In this document: positions 25,639 to 34,283 of the stretch, piece after piece | How positions within the stretch are numbered: the first letter of the stretch is position 1 | How the letters are laid out: each line of letters begins with the position of its first letter | Assembly: GCF_014656195.1 (NCBI RefSeq) | Contig: NZ_BNBY01000001.1 | Coordinates: 689,148-753,147 of the forward strand | DNA: 64,000 nucleotides | Direction: 5' to 3' | DNA from: Kitasatospora xanthocidica | Lineage (GTDB): Bacteria; Actinomycetota; Actinomycetes; Streptomycetales; Streptomycetaceae | Position numbers and translations under genes: made by a program | The notes under the pieces: model-generated | What the model saw: the letters and a program-made list of their open reading frames with translations, nothing else | What the model was told of the DNA's origin: nothing | The model's database searches: none

Positions 25639-27402
25639 ATGTCAGGTCAGTGGGGCGAGGGCCCGGCTCGGGGCGAGGACGCACCCGGCGCGCTCACGAC
25701 CGAGGGCACCGAGAGCGGCGGCGCCGTGCCGTCCCCCCGTTCCGGCGGCCGGGCCGAGGCCCGCCGTGCGGCCTCCCAGGGCAAGGGCGGCCGCGGCGGC
25801 AAGGCGACGGGCCCGGACACCGGCGGCCGGGCGGCCGCGCGCAAGAACGCCAAGCCGAAGAAGAACGTCAAGAAGATCGTCGCCTGGTCGGCGGCCGGCG
25901 TCCTGGTCCTGATCGCCGGCGCGGGCGGCGCGATCTACTTCAAGCTGAACGCCAACATCAAGTCCTTCGACGGCGACGCGATATCCCACGACCGCCCGCC
26001 CGAGGCGAAGGCCGACGCGGACGGCAACAAGCCGGTGAACATCCTGCTGATCGGCTCGGACAGCCGCGGCAAGAACAACGCCGACCTCGGCGGCGGCGAG
26101 GACGGCGGCGCCCGCTCGGACACCACGATCCTGCTGCACGTCTACGCCGACCACAAGCACGCCGTGGGCATCTCGATCCCGCGCAACACGATGGTCCAGC
26201 TGCCGTCCTGCAAGCTTCCCAACGGCAAGTGGACCAAGGGCGGCAACACCGACCTGTTCAACGCGGCCTTCTCGACCGGCGGCAGCGACGACGGGAACCC
26301 GGCCTGCACCCAGAACACCGTGGAGAAGCTGACCGGCATCCGGGTCGACCACACCATGGTGGTCGACTTCAACGGCTTCGCCGCGATGACCAAGGCCGTC
26401 AACGGCGTGGACATCTGCCTGCCGAAGGCGATCTACGAGGGCGACATCAACCCCAACCTGCACAAGAAGGGCGACCTCGTCCTCCCGGCGGGCAAGCAGA
26501 CCGTGGACGGCCAGAAGGCGCTCGACTACGTACGGCTGCGGCACGGCATCGGCGACGGCTCCGACATCGGCCGGATGAAGCGCCAGCAGGCCTTCATGAG
26601 CTCCCTCATCAGCAAGATCAAGAAGGACGGGCTGAGCCCCACCAACCTGCTGCCGCTGGCCGACGCCGCCACCAAGTCGCTGACCGTCGACCCGGGCCTG
26701 AACTCGGCGGACAAGCTGCTCTCCTTCGGGCTGTCGATGAAGAACATCGACATGCACGACCTCAAGTTCGTGACGGCGCCCTGGCGTTACCGCACCCAGG
26801 ACTCCAACATCGACCTCATCCAGTCGGACGCCAACAAGCTCTGGGAGACCCTCAAGGCCGACCAGACCATCGACGGCCAGAACGCCACCGGCCAGCAGCC
26901 CGACGCTCCCGGCAGCGGCACCAGCCCGGCCGCGCAGCCGCCCGCGCCCACCACCCCGGCCGCCCCCGCCGCGGACGCCTCCAACGCCGCGATCAAGGTG
27001 TCGGTCTACAACGGGACCGTCGTCAACGGCCTGGCCGGCAAGGGCACCGAACTGCTGAAGACCGCCAAGTTCGGCGCCACCACCGCGGGCCAGGCGGCGA
27101 GCACCAAGTACAAGACCACCACGATCGAGTACGGCTCCGGGCAGAAGGCCAACGCCGAGAAGATCGCCGCGCTGTTCCCGGGGGCCGAGCTGTCCTCCGG
27201 CAGCTCCAAGGGCATCTCGGTGATCGTCGGCCAGGACTTCGCGGCGACCACCGGCGGCGGCACCGGCTCGCCCAGCGGGACGGCCGGCGCCACCCCCGGC
27301 GTCCCGTCCCCGCCGCAGCCGCTGCCCACCACCGTCACCAACGACGCCCGCTCGGCGGACGACGACATCTGCGCCAACACCACGTACGGCAGCGGCGGCT
27401 GA
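25639..27402 (+). CDS. LytR-CpsA-Psr family cell-wall glycopolymer ligase
   Basis: This is a 587-residue protein. A basic, disordered cytosolic N-terminus leads to one transmembrane helix (about 80-101). The LCP domain follows: NILLIGSDSRG, ARSDTTILLHV, GISIPRNTMVQLP, then VDFNGFAAMTKAVNGVDICLP and ALDYVRLRHGIGDGSDIGRMKRQQ, including the conserved Asp/Arg residues. After a Pro/Ala linker comes a LytR_C domain (IKVSVYNGTVVNGLAGKGTELL onward). LCP enzymes attach wall teichoic acids or related glycopolymers to peptidoglycan from polyprenyl-phosphate carriers. GAAAGG precedes the ATG. The frame is open upstream but has no domain character. Confidence 0.93.
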   Translation: MSGQWGEGPARGEDAPGALTTEGTESGGAVPSPRSGGRAEARRAASQGKGGRGGKATGPDTGGRAAARKNAKPKKNVKKIVAWSAAGVLVLIAGAGGAIYFKLNANIKSFDGDAISHDRPPEAKADADGNKPVNILLIGSDSRGKNNADLGGGEDGGARSDTTILLHVYADHKHAVGISIPRNTMVQLPSCKLPNGKWTKGGNTDLFNAAFSTGGSDDGNPACTQNTVEKLTGIRVDHTMVVDFNGFAAMTKAVNGVDICLPKAIYEGDINPNLHKKGDLVLPAGKQTVDGQKALDYVRLRHGIGDGSDIGRMKRQQAFMSSLISKIKKDGLSPTNLLPLADAATKSLTVDPGLNSADKLLSFGLSMKNIDMHDLKFVTAPWRYRTQDSNIDLIQSDANKLWETLKADQTIDGQNATGQQPDAPGSGTSPAAQPPAPTTPAAPAADASNAAIKVSVYNGTVVNGLAGKGTELLKTAKFGATTAGQAASTKYKTTTIEYGSGQKANAEKIAALFPGAELSSGSSKGISVIVGQDFAATTGGGTGSPSGTAGATPGVPSPPQPLPTTVTNDARSADDDICANTTYGSGG

Positions 27403-27515
27403 TCGCACCGCCCGCCCCGGGACCGACCCCCGACCGGCGTCCCAGGGCGCGCGGGCCCGGGGGTCGTGCCATCGTGGCCACAGGAGGAGGGGACGGGCAC
27501 CGAAAGGCGGACCCC

Positions 27516-27965
27516 ATGCCCGAGATCGCCCTGCAGTTCGACATCGCCGCGCCCCGGGCCGTCGTCCTCACCGCGCTCACCACGCACGACGGGCTGACCT
27601 CCTGGTGGACCACCGCGGTGGACCGGGAGGACGACGTCCTGCTGTTCGACTTCCCCGAGGTCCCCGAGCCCTTCCGGCTCCGGGTGGAGCGGGCCGACCA
27701 GGACCGGGTGGTGTGGACCAACGCCGGGGCCTTCCCGCCGCACTGGGCGGGCACCTGGATCAGCTGGGAGCTGGCCGAACAGCCCGGAGCGCCCGAACGC
27801 ACCCGGCTGCTGTTCCGGCACGGCGGCTGGCAGCCGGGCAGCGAGGAGGGTGTCCCGGCGGTGGCCGGCACCTGGGCCGAGCTGCTGGTCCGGCTCAAGG
27901 ACCACGCGCAGAGCGGCAAGGTCCAGCCGTACTTCGTCACCGCCCGGCGCCACGACGCTCCGTGA
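27516..27965 (+). CDS. SRPBCC-domain protein
   Basis: This 149-residue START/AHSA1-like protein opens with ALQFDIAAPRAVVLTALTTHDGLTSWW. It continues through FRLRVERADQDRVVW to RLLFRHGGWQPGSEE and ends with a C-terminal helix AGTWAELLVRLKDHAQSG. This is the order of the SRPBCC ligand-binding fold. GAAAGG lies 8 bases before the ATG. The biological ligand is unknown. A 113-base gap separates it from the LCP gene on the same strand. Confidence 0.83.
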   Translation: MPEIALQFDIAAPRAVVLTALTTHDGLTSWWTTAVDREDDVLLFDFPEVPEPFRLRVERADQDRVVWTNAGAFPPHWAGTWISWELAEQPGAPERTRLLFRHGGWQPGSEEGVPAVAGTWAELLVRLKDHAQSGKVQPYFVTARRHDAP

Positions 27966-28093
27966 CCGCGCCGTGACCGCCGTGCCCGCCAGCACCGGCC
28001 CGTACCGGTCCGCGACGACCGGAACCGGCCCTTCCCGCGACGCGCCGCCGGGAAATCGGCGGCTTCCCCCCGTTCCCGGGTAAGACTGCACCC

Positions 28094-28852
28094 ATGCTGG
28101 GGCTACCGGACGACATCCGTGCTTTCCTCTTCGACCTCGACGGGGTGCTCACCCAGACCGCGAAGGTGCACGCCGCGGCCTGGAAGGACACCTTCGACGC
28201 CTTCCTGCGCGCCGAAGCCGCCCGCACCGGCGGGCCGTTCGTCCCCTTCGACGCCGTCGCCGAGTACGACGCCTACGTGGACGGCCGTCCGCGACTCGAC
28301 GGCACCCGGACGTTCCTGCGCAGCCGGGGCATCGACCTGCCCGAGGGCGCCCCGGACGATCCGCCCAACTCCCGTACCGTGCAGGGGATCAGCCGGGCCA
28401 AGAACGACACCGTGCTGCGGATGATCCGGGAGCAGGGCGTCCAGCCGTACGAGGGCTCCGTCGCCTACGTGCACCGGATGCGCGCGGCCGGGCTGCCGGG
28501 CGCGGTGGTCTCCTCCAGCGCCAACTGCCGTGACGTGCTGCGGGCGGCGGGCATCGAGGACCTGTTCGAGGTGATCGTGGACGGCCAGGTCGCCAAGGCC
28601 GAGGGCCTGCCCGGCAAGCCCGCCCCGGACACCTACCTGTACGCCGCCCGCGCACTCGGTGTCGAGCCCGCGCACGCCGCCGTCTTCGAGGACGCGCTCG
28701 CCGGGGTGGCCTCCGGCCGGGCGGGCGGCTTCGGCGCGGTCGTCGGGGTGAACCGCACCGGTCAGGCCGCCGAGCTGCGCCGCGACGGCGCCACCGTGGT
28801 CGTCGAGGACCTCTCCGAGCTCCTGGGAGAGGGAGAGGGAGAGAAGGCATGA
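28094..28852 (+). CDS. beta-phosphoglucomutase-family HAD hydrolase
   Basis: This 252-residue protein has HAD motif I FLFDLDGVLT (nucleophile Asp14, acid/base Asp16), motif II VVSSSAN, motif III lysine in GLPGKPAPDTYLYAA and motif IV VFEDALAGV. Its length and GKPAPDTYL sequence fit beta-phosphoglucomutase. Coupling to a GH65 phosphorylase supports conversion of beta-glucose 1-phosphate to glucose 6-phosphate. The stop overlaps the ATG of a 26-codon ORF as ATGA. A TAAGACT box 6 bases before the ATG hints at a leaderless message. Confidence 0.88.
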   Translation: MLGLPDDIRAFLFDLDGVLTQTAKVHAAAWKDTFDAFLRAEAARTGGPFVPFDAVAEYDAYVDGRPRLDGTRTFLRSRGIDLPEGAPDDPPNSRTVQGISRAKNDTVLRMIREQGVQPYEGSVAYVHRMRAAGLPGAVVSSSANCRDVLRAAGIEDLFEVIVDGQVAKAEGLPGKPAPDTYLYAARALGVEPAHAAVFEDALAGVASGRAGGFGAVVGVNRTGQAAELRRDGATVVVEDLSELLGEGEGEKA

Positions 28853-28929
28853 GCGAGCGCAGCGGGCTCATCATCGAGAGGTGCGTCTGGGCGAATGCCC
28901 CTGCCGAGCGCAGCGAGGTGGGCGCATGA
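28849..28929 (+). CDS. 26-codon coupling ORF between the HAD and GH65 genes
   Basis: Its ATG overlaps the HAD stop (ATGA) and its TGA overlaps the GH65 ATG (again ATGA). Ribosomes can therefore pass along all three frames by termination-reinitiation. The peptide begins MSERSGLIIERC and ends AERSEVGA; GAGCGCAGCG occurs twice within it. No ribosome binding site is needed if it acts as a coupler. A biological role for the peptide itself is doubtful. Confidence 0.45.
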   Translation: MSERSGLIIERCVWANAPAERSEVGA

Positions 28930-31331
28930 GCCCCTCGGACAACTTCGCGATCGACCCCTGGCAGGTCACCGAGCAGGGCCTGGACCTGGGCGGGCTGGCC
29001 CGCGCCGAGTCGGTCTTCGCCCTCTCCAACGGGCACATCGGCCTGCGCGCCAACCTGGACGAGGGCGAGCCGCACGGCCTGCCCGGCACCTACCTCAACG
29101 GGGTCTTCGAGCTGCGCCCGCTGCCGTACGGCGAGGGCGGTTACGGCTATCCGGAGTCCAGTCAGAGCGTCATCAACGTGACCAACGGCAAGATCATCCG
29201 GCTGCTGGTGGACGATGAGCCCTTCGATCTGCGCTACGGCGAACTCATCAGCCACAAGCGCTGGTTGGACTTCCGTGAGGGGCTGCTGCACCGCGAGGCC
29301 GAGTGGACCTCCCCGGCCGGCCGGACCATCCGGGTGCGCTCCTCCCGGCTGGTCTCGCTCACCCAGCGCGCGGTCGCCGCCGTCGAGTACAGCGTCGAGG
29401 CGGTGGACGGCCCGGTGCGGATCGTGCTGCAGTCCGAGCTGGTCGCCAACGAGCAGCTGCCCGGCGGCCCCGAGGGCGACCCGCGCGCCGCCGCCGTCCT
29501 GGAGGCGCCGCTGCAGCCCGAGGTGCACCACGCCGGCGGCACCAAGGCCGTCCTGGTGCACCGCACCCGCTACAGCGGCATCCGGGTCGCGGCCGGCATG
29601 GACCACGTCATCGCGGGCCCGGAGAGGTCCGACACCGTCGCCGAGGCCGAGGCCGACCACTGCCGGATCAGTGTCACCACCGTCCTGGAGCCCGGCGCCA
29701 GGCTGCGGCTGACCAAGTTCATCGCCTACGGCTGGTCCGGCACCCGCTCGCTGCCCGCCGTCCGGGACCAGGTGGAGGCCGCGCTGACCGCCGCCCGGTA
29801 CACCGGCTGGGACGGCCTGGTCGCCGAACAGGCGGAGTTCCTGCGGGAGTTCTGGGAGAACAGCGACATCGAGATCGAGGGCGACGTCGAACTCCAGCAG
29901 GCCGTCCGGTTCGCGATCTTCCACGTGCTGCAGGCCGGCGCCCGCAGCGAGGAACGGGCCATCCCCGCCAAGGGGCTGACCGGGCCCGGCTACGACGGGC
30001 ACAGCTTCTGGGACACCGAGACCTTCGTCCTGCCGGTGCTCACCTACTGCCTGCCCGCGGCCGTCAACCAGGCCCTGCGCTGGCGGCACACCACCCTCCC
30101 GCTGGCCCGTGAGCGCGCCGCCCAGCTCGGCCTGGCCGGCGCGGTGTTCCCCTGGCGGACGATCCACGGCGAGGAGTGCTCCGGGTACTGGCCGGCCGGC
30201 ACCGCGGCCTTCCACATCGGTGCCGACATCGCCGCCGCCGTCGCCCGCTACGTCCGGGCCACCGGGGACGAGGAGTTCGAGCGGGTGTACGGGCTCGAAC
30301 TCCTCGTGGAGACCGCCCGGATGTGGCGCTCGCTCGGCCACCACGACGTCGCCGGGAAGTTCCGCATCGAGGGCGTCACCGGCCCCGACGAGTACAGCGC
30401 CATCGCCGACAACAACGTCTTCACCAACCTGATGGCCCAGTCCAACCTGCGCGCCGCCGCCGAGGCCGCCGTCCGTCACCCGCACGAGGCCGCCGAACTC
30501 GGCGTGGACACCGAGGAGACCGCCGCCTGGCGGGACGCGGCCGCCGCGATGTTCATCCCCTACGACGAGGACCTCGGCGTCCACCCGCAGGCCGACGGCT
30601 TCACCGACCACCAGGTCTGGGACTTCGAGAACACCCCGCCCGAGAAGTACCCGCTGCTGCTGCACTTCCCGTACTTCGACCTCTACCGCAAGCAGGTGGT
30701 CAAGCAGGCCGACCTGGTGCTCGCCATGCAGGTTCGCGGCGACGCCTTCACCGACGAGCAGAAGGCCCGCAACTTCGCCTACTACGAGCGCCTCACCGTC
30801 CGCGACTCCTCCCTCTCCGCCTGCACCCAGGCGGTCATCGCCGCCGAGGTCGGCCAGCTCGACCTCGCGTACGACTACACCGCCGAAGCGGCCCTGATGG
30901 ACCTCCACGACCTCGGCGGCAACACCCGCGACGGCCTGCACATGGCCTCCCTCGCGGGGGCCTGCATCGCCCTGGTGGCCGGCTTCGGCGGGCTGCGCGA
31001 CCACGGCGAGACGCTCGACTTCCGGCCCCGGCTGCCGTCCGGACTGATGCGGCTCAGCTTCTCGCTGCTGGTGCGCGGACGGCTGCTCGGCGTCCGGATC
31101 GGCCACGACGGGACGACGTACACGCTGCGCCGCGGCGAGGTCCTCCACCTGCGCCACGACGGGGAGGAGGTGGAGGTCAAGGCCGGCGCCCCGGTCACCC
31201 TGCCGACCGCCGCCCCGCCCGCCCAGGAGCGGTTCGCCCAGCCCCCCGGCCGGGAGCCCGCCCGCCGCCAGCCCCAGGCGGGCCTGGCCGCCGGCAAGCT
31301 CGGCCAGCAGGACCACCTGGCCGCCGAGTAG
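28926..31331 (+). CDS. GH65 disaccharide phosphorylase (maltose/kojibiose/trehalose type)
   Basis: This is an 801-residue GH65 enzyme. An N-terminal beta-sandwich (WQVTEQGLDLGGLARAESVFALSNGHIGLRAN) is followed by the (alpha/alpha)6 barrel. The barrel has GHSFWDTE near residue 360 and the general-acid Glu489 in TGPDEYS. A C-terminal beta-domain follows. The last 40 residues are a Pro/Ala/Gln-rich extension beyond the family fold. It is predicted to phosphorolyse an alpha-linked glucose disaccharide to beta-glucose 1-phosphate, which the coupled beta-phosphoglucomutase would isomerise. Linkage specificity cannot be read with confidence. Confidence 0.9.
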   Translation: MSPSDNFAIDPWQVTEQGLDLGGLARAESVFALSNGHIGLRANLDEGEPHGLPGTYLNGVFELRPLPYGEGGYGYPESSQSVINVTNGKIIRLLVDDEPFDLRYGELISHKRWLDFREGLLHREAEWTSPAGRTIRVRSSRLVSLTQRAVAAVEYSVEAVDGPVRIVLQSELVANEQLPGGPEGDPRAAAVLEAPLQPEVHHAGGTKAVLVHRTRYSGIRVAAGMDHVIAGPERSDTVAEAEADHCRISVTTVLEPGARLRLTKFIAYGWSGTRSLPAVRDQVEAALTAARYTGWDGLVAEQAEFLREFWENSDIEIEGDVELQQAVRFAIFHVLQAGARSEERAIPAKGLTGPGYDGHSFWDTETFVLPVLTYCLPAAVNQALRWRHTTLPLARERAAQLGLAGAVFPWRTIHGEECSGYWPAGTAAFHIGADIAAAVARYVRATGDEEFERVYGLELLVETARMWRSLGHHDVAGKFRIEGVTGPDEYSAIADNNVFTNLMAQSNLRAAAEAAVRHPHEAAELGVDTEETAAWRDAAAAMFIPYDEDLGVHPQADGFTDHQVWDFENTPPEKYPLLLHFPYFDLYRKQVVKQADLVLAMQVRGDAFTDEQKARNFAYYERLTVRDSSLSACTQAVIAAEVGQLDLAYDYTAEAALMDLHDLGGNTRDGLHMASLAGACIALVAGFGGLRDHGETLDFRPRLPSGLMRLSFSLLVRGRLLGVRIGHDGTTYTLRRGEVLHLRHDGEEVEVKAGAPVTLPTAAPPAQERFAQPPGREPARRQPQAGLAAGKLGQQDHLAAE

Positions 31332-31420
31332 CCGTCCCGGGGCTCCGCCACCGCGGCCGTTCCGGACCCTCACCCGTTCGGCCCACTCCGGGTGCCCCGG
31401 GGCCCCGCCCGTCGGAGGGT

Positions 31421-31457
31421 GCAGGTGTCCTGCGCCGCCGCAGGTGTCCTGCGGCGG
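31421..31457 (+). terminator. tandem hairpins before the TPP enzyme gene
   Basis: GCAGG-TGT-CCTGC is followed directly by CCGCCGCAGG-TGT-CCTGCGGCGG, a perfect 10-bp stem with a 3-base loop. The pair lies 90-126 bases past the GH65 stop and ends 34 bases before the next start. It could terminate the first transcript or act in the leader of the second. Confidence 0.5.
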
Positions 31458-31491
31458 GGCGGCGGTGAGTGACGACGATGGGAGCACACCC

Positions 31492-33225
31492 GTGGCGAGC
31501 GTGGCCGAACAGATGGTGGAGGTGCTCCGGCAGGCCGGGGTGGAGCGGGTCTACGGCGTCGTCGGCGACAGCCTCAACCCCGTCGTGGACGCGATCCGCC
31601 GGGCCGAGGGCATCGCCTGGGTGCACGTGCGCAACGAGGAGGCCGGCGCGTTCGCGGCCGCCGCCGAGGCCGAACTCACCGGCCGGATCGCGGTCTGCGC
31701 CGGCTCCTGCGGCCCCGGCAACACCCACCTCATCCAGGGCCTCTACGACGCCCAGCGCAGCGGCCTGCCCGTCCTCGCGCTGGCCTCGCACATCCCCTCC
31801 GCCCAGATCGGCACCGGCTTCTTCCAGGAGACCCACCCCGAGCGGGTCTTCACCGACTGCAGCAACTGGTGCGAGATGCTCTCGGCCCCCGCCCAGCTGC
31901 CCCGGCTGCTGCGGATCGCCGTCCAGCACGCGCTCGGCTCGCACGGCGTCTCGGTGCTCTCCTTCCCCGGGGACGTCGCCGCGCTGCCCGCCGCCGGCCC
32001 CACCGGCACCAGCCACTTCCTCACCGAGCAGGCCGTCGCCGCGCCGCCGTGGTCCCAGGTCCAGGAGCTGGCCCGGCTGCTCAACGCCGCCCGCAAGGTC
32101 GTGCTGTTCTGCGGCGCCGGGGTGCGCGGCGCGCACGCCGAGGTGATGGCGGCCGCGCAGGCCCTGAACGCGCCGATCGGGCACTCGCTGCGCGGCAAGG
32201 AGTGGATCCAGTACGACAACCCGTACGACGTCGGGATGAGCGGTCTGCTCGGCTACGGCGCCTGCCACGAGGCGCTGCACTCCGCCGACCTGGTGCTGCT
32301 GCTCGGCACCGACTTCCCGTACGACTCCTTCCTGCCGCAGGCGCACACCGTCCAGGTCGACCACGACGCGACCCGGCTCGGCCGCCGCACCGCCCTCGAC
32401 CTGGCCGTCCACGGCGACGTCGCCGCCACCCTGCGGGCCGTGCTGCCGCTGCTGGACGCCAAGCGGGACCGGGCCTTCCTGGACGGCATGCTGCGCAAGC
32501 ACTGCCGCGCCCTGGAGGACGTGGTCGGCGCCTACACCCGCGACATCGAGAAGCACCTGCCGATCCACCCGGAGTACGTGGCCTCGGTCCTCGACGAGGT
32601 CGCCGCCGAGGACGCCGTGTTCACCGTCGACACCGGGATGAACAACGTCTGGGCCGCCCGCTACCTGCAGCCCAACGGCCGCCGCCGGGTGATCGGCTCC
32701 TTCCTGCACGGTTCGATGGCCAACGCCCTCCCGCACGCCGTCGGCGCCCAGCTCGCCCACCCCGGGCGCCAGGTGGTCGCGATGGCCGGCGACGGCGGCA
32801 TCGGCATGCTCCTCGGCGAGCTGCTCACGGTGGCGAAGCACCGGCTGCCGGTGAAGACGGTGGTGTTCAACAACGGCGCGCTCGGCATGATCAAACTGGA
32901 GATGCTGGTCTCCGGCTACCCGGAGTGGGAGATCGACAACGGCGACGTGGACTACGCGGGCATCGCCCGGGCGATGGGCATCCCGGCCAAGCGGGTCACC
33001 GAGCCGGCCCGGGTGCGGGAGGTACTGGCCGAGGCGCTGGAACGGCCGGGGCCCGCGCTGGTGGACGTGGTCACCGACCCCAACGCGCTGTCCATCCCGC
33101 CGCACATCACCGCCGCCCAGCTGAAGGGCTTCGCGCTGGCGGCCGGGCGGACGGTGCTCTCCGGCGGCGTCGGCCGGATGGTCGACCTGGCCCGGAGCAA
33201 CCTGCGGAACATCCCCCGGCCCTGA
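31492..33225 (+). CDS. thiamine-pyrophosphate enzyme, pyruvate oxidase/dehydrogenase type
   Basis: This is a 577-residue three-domain TPP enzyme. The N-terminal PYR domain is GVERVYGVVGDSLNPVVDAI with the catalytic-type glutamate in NEEAGAFAAAAEAEL. The central domain binds FAD/nucleotide (VVLFCGAGVRGAH). The C-terminal PP domain has the TPP motif GDGG at about 433-436 through FNNGALGMIKLE. The order and length fit PoxB-like pyruvate oxidases, which make acetate and CO2 from pyruvate at the membrane. GGGAG precedes the GTG; the frame is open 16 codons further upstream through a hairpin region, which I excluded. Confidence 0.88.
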   Translation: MASVAEQMVEVLRQAGVERVYGVVGDSLNPVVDAIRRAEGIAWVHVRNEEAGAFAAAAEAELTGRIAVCAGSCGPGNTHLIQGLYDAQRSGLPVLALASHIPSAQIGTGFFQETHPERVFTDCSNWCEMLSAPAQLPRLLRIAVQHALGSHGVSVLSFPGDVAALPAAGPTGTSHFLTEQAVAAPPWSQVQELARLLNAARKVVLFCGAGVRGAHAEVMAAAQALNAPIGHSLRGKEWIQYDNPYDVGMSGLLGYGACHEALHSADLVLLLGTDFPYDSFLPQAHTVQVDHDATRLGRRTALDLAVHGDVAATLRAVLPLLDAKRDRAFLDGMLRKHCRALEDVVGAYTRDIEKHLPIHPEYVASVLDEVAAEDAVFTVDTGMNNVWAARYLQPNGRRRVIGSFLHGSMANALPHAVGAQLAHPGRQVVAMAGDGGIGMLLGELLTVAKHRLPVKTVVFNNGALGMIKLEMLVSGYPEWEIDNGDVDYAGIARAMGIPAKRVTEPARVREVLAEALERPGPALVDVVTDPNALSIPPHITAAQLKGFALAAGRTVLSGGVGRMVDLARSNLRNIPRP

Positions 33226-33239
33226 GCCGGCAGGGGCCC

Positions 33240-33291
33240 GCCGAACGGGCCTGCCGAAGGGGCCCGCCGAACGGGGCCGCCGAAGGGGCCT
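33240..33291. repeat. 13-bp tandem repeat, four units
   Basis: Four consecutive units of the form GCCGAA(C/G)GGGCCT or close variants lie directly after the TPP enzyme gene. No transcript function is evident. Confidence 0.8.
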
Positions 33292-33312
33292 GCCAAGGGC
33301 GCGCGGACGTGG

Positions 33313-33329
33313 TTTGCCCCAGAGGCAAA
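33313..33329. promoter_or_regulatory. probable operator of the XRE-cupin gene
   Basis: TTTGCC and GGCAAA form a perfect 6-bp inverted repeat with a 5-base centre, 40 bases upstream of the regulator's ATG. Another TTGCC half-site follows. The position and symmetry fit autoregulation by the XRE protein. Confidence 0.5.
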
Positions 33330-33368
33330 ATTCTTGCCCGTGCGGCACGTCGGGTGTCCACTGGGCAC

Positions 33369-34004
33369 ATGACCACCAGCTCCACCGGCACCCCCGCCAC
33401 CGGCGACCAGCTCGACGACCAGGAGGTCGTCGGCCTCGCCGCCCGCCTCCGCGAGCACCGGCTCAGCAGCCGCCTCACCCTGGAGGTGGCCGCCGCGCGG
33501 GTCGGGCTCTCCCCAGCCTATCTGTCCCGGCTGGAGACCGGCCGGCGGCAGCCCTCGCTGCCCGTCCTGCTCGGCCTCGCCCGCGCCTACGGCACCTCGG
33601 TGTCCGGCCTCCTCGGCGAGACCGCCGCCGAACCCGACCCGGTGGTCCGCGGCGGCGCCATCGAACCCGGCCGGGCCGGCGGCTGGGGCTACCGCCGGGC
33701 CGGCGCCCCCGGCCGCGCCATGCAGGCCCTGCGGGTGCACGTCCCGCCGGGCGTGCAGGACGCGGTGGTCCGGGTCCACCCGGGCGAGGAGTGGCTGTAC
33801 ATCCTGCGCGGCGAGCTCCGGCTCACCCTCGGCGACCGCGTCCACCACCTCGGCGTGGGCGACTCCGCCCACTACGACTCGCTCACCCCGCACTGCATCG
33901 CCGCCGAATCCGACAGCGGCGTCGAACTGCTCTTCGTCCACACCCTGCTGCAGAGCCCCGGCGGCGAACTCTGCCTCGGCGGCGGCCCCGCCACCGTTCA
34001 CTGA
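33369..34004 (+). CDS. XRE-family regulator with cupin sensor domain
   Basis: This 211-residue protein combines an N-terminal helix-turn-helix (LAARLREHRLSSRLTLEVAAARVGLSPAYLSRLETGRRQPSL, about 23-65) with a C-terminal cupin. The cupin carries VHPGEEWLYILRGELRLTLGD and the later DSLTPHCIAAES, including the usual metal or ligand histidines. Such regulators bind a small effector in the cupin barrel. A palindrome lies just upstream. A small membrane protein gene follows 32 bases downstream, forming a pair that is common in streptomycetes. Confidence 0.85.
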   Translation: MTTSSTGTPATGDQLDDQEVVGLAARLREHRLSSRLTLEVAAARVGLSPAYLSRLETGRRQPSLPVLLGLARAYGTSVSGLLGETAAEPDPVVRGGAIEPGRAGGWGYRRAGAPGRAMQALRVHVPPGVQDAVVRVHPGEEWLYILRGELRLTLGDRVHHLGVGDSAHYDSLTPHCIAAESDSGVELLFVHTLLQSPGGELCLGGGPATVH

Positions 34005-34036
34005 CCAGCCGTCAGAACACCCCGGAGGAGATCACC

Positions 34037-34261
34037 ATGGCCGATCCCACCACCACCGTCACCCCCGTCGCCGCCGTCACCCCGGCAGCGGCCGTCACCC
34101 CGGCCGCCGCCGGCGACACCGCCGCCGGCCCGAAGACCATGGACGCCGGCAAGTGGGCCAACAAGCGGGTCTACCTCCGCCTGGTGATCTACACCGCCGG
34201 CATCCACGCCTTCGCCGGCTTCATCATGCTCCTGTTCGAACTCGGCAGCCGCAACAAGTAG
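34037..34261 (+). CDS. small membrane protein, DUF6126-like
   Basis: This 74-residue protein has an Ala/Thr/Pro-rich N-terminus. One hydrophobic helix follows (KRVYLRLVIYTAGIHAFAG continuing FIMLLFELG), about residues 45-70. The final segment resembles the small DUF6126 proteins that accompany XRE-cupin regulators. GGAGGAG precedes the ATG. Its role is unknown; the partnership suggests it is under control of, or works with, the upstream regulator. Confidence 0.75.
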   Translation: MADPTTTVTPVAAVTPAAAVTPAAAGDTAAGPKTMDAGKWANKRVYLRLVIYTAGIHAFAGFIMLLFELGSRNK

Positions 34262-34283
34262 CCCCGCCCCCGATCGCCACCCC

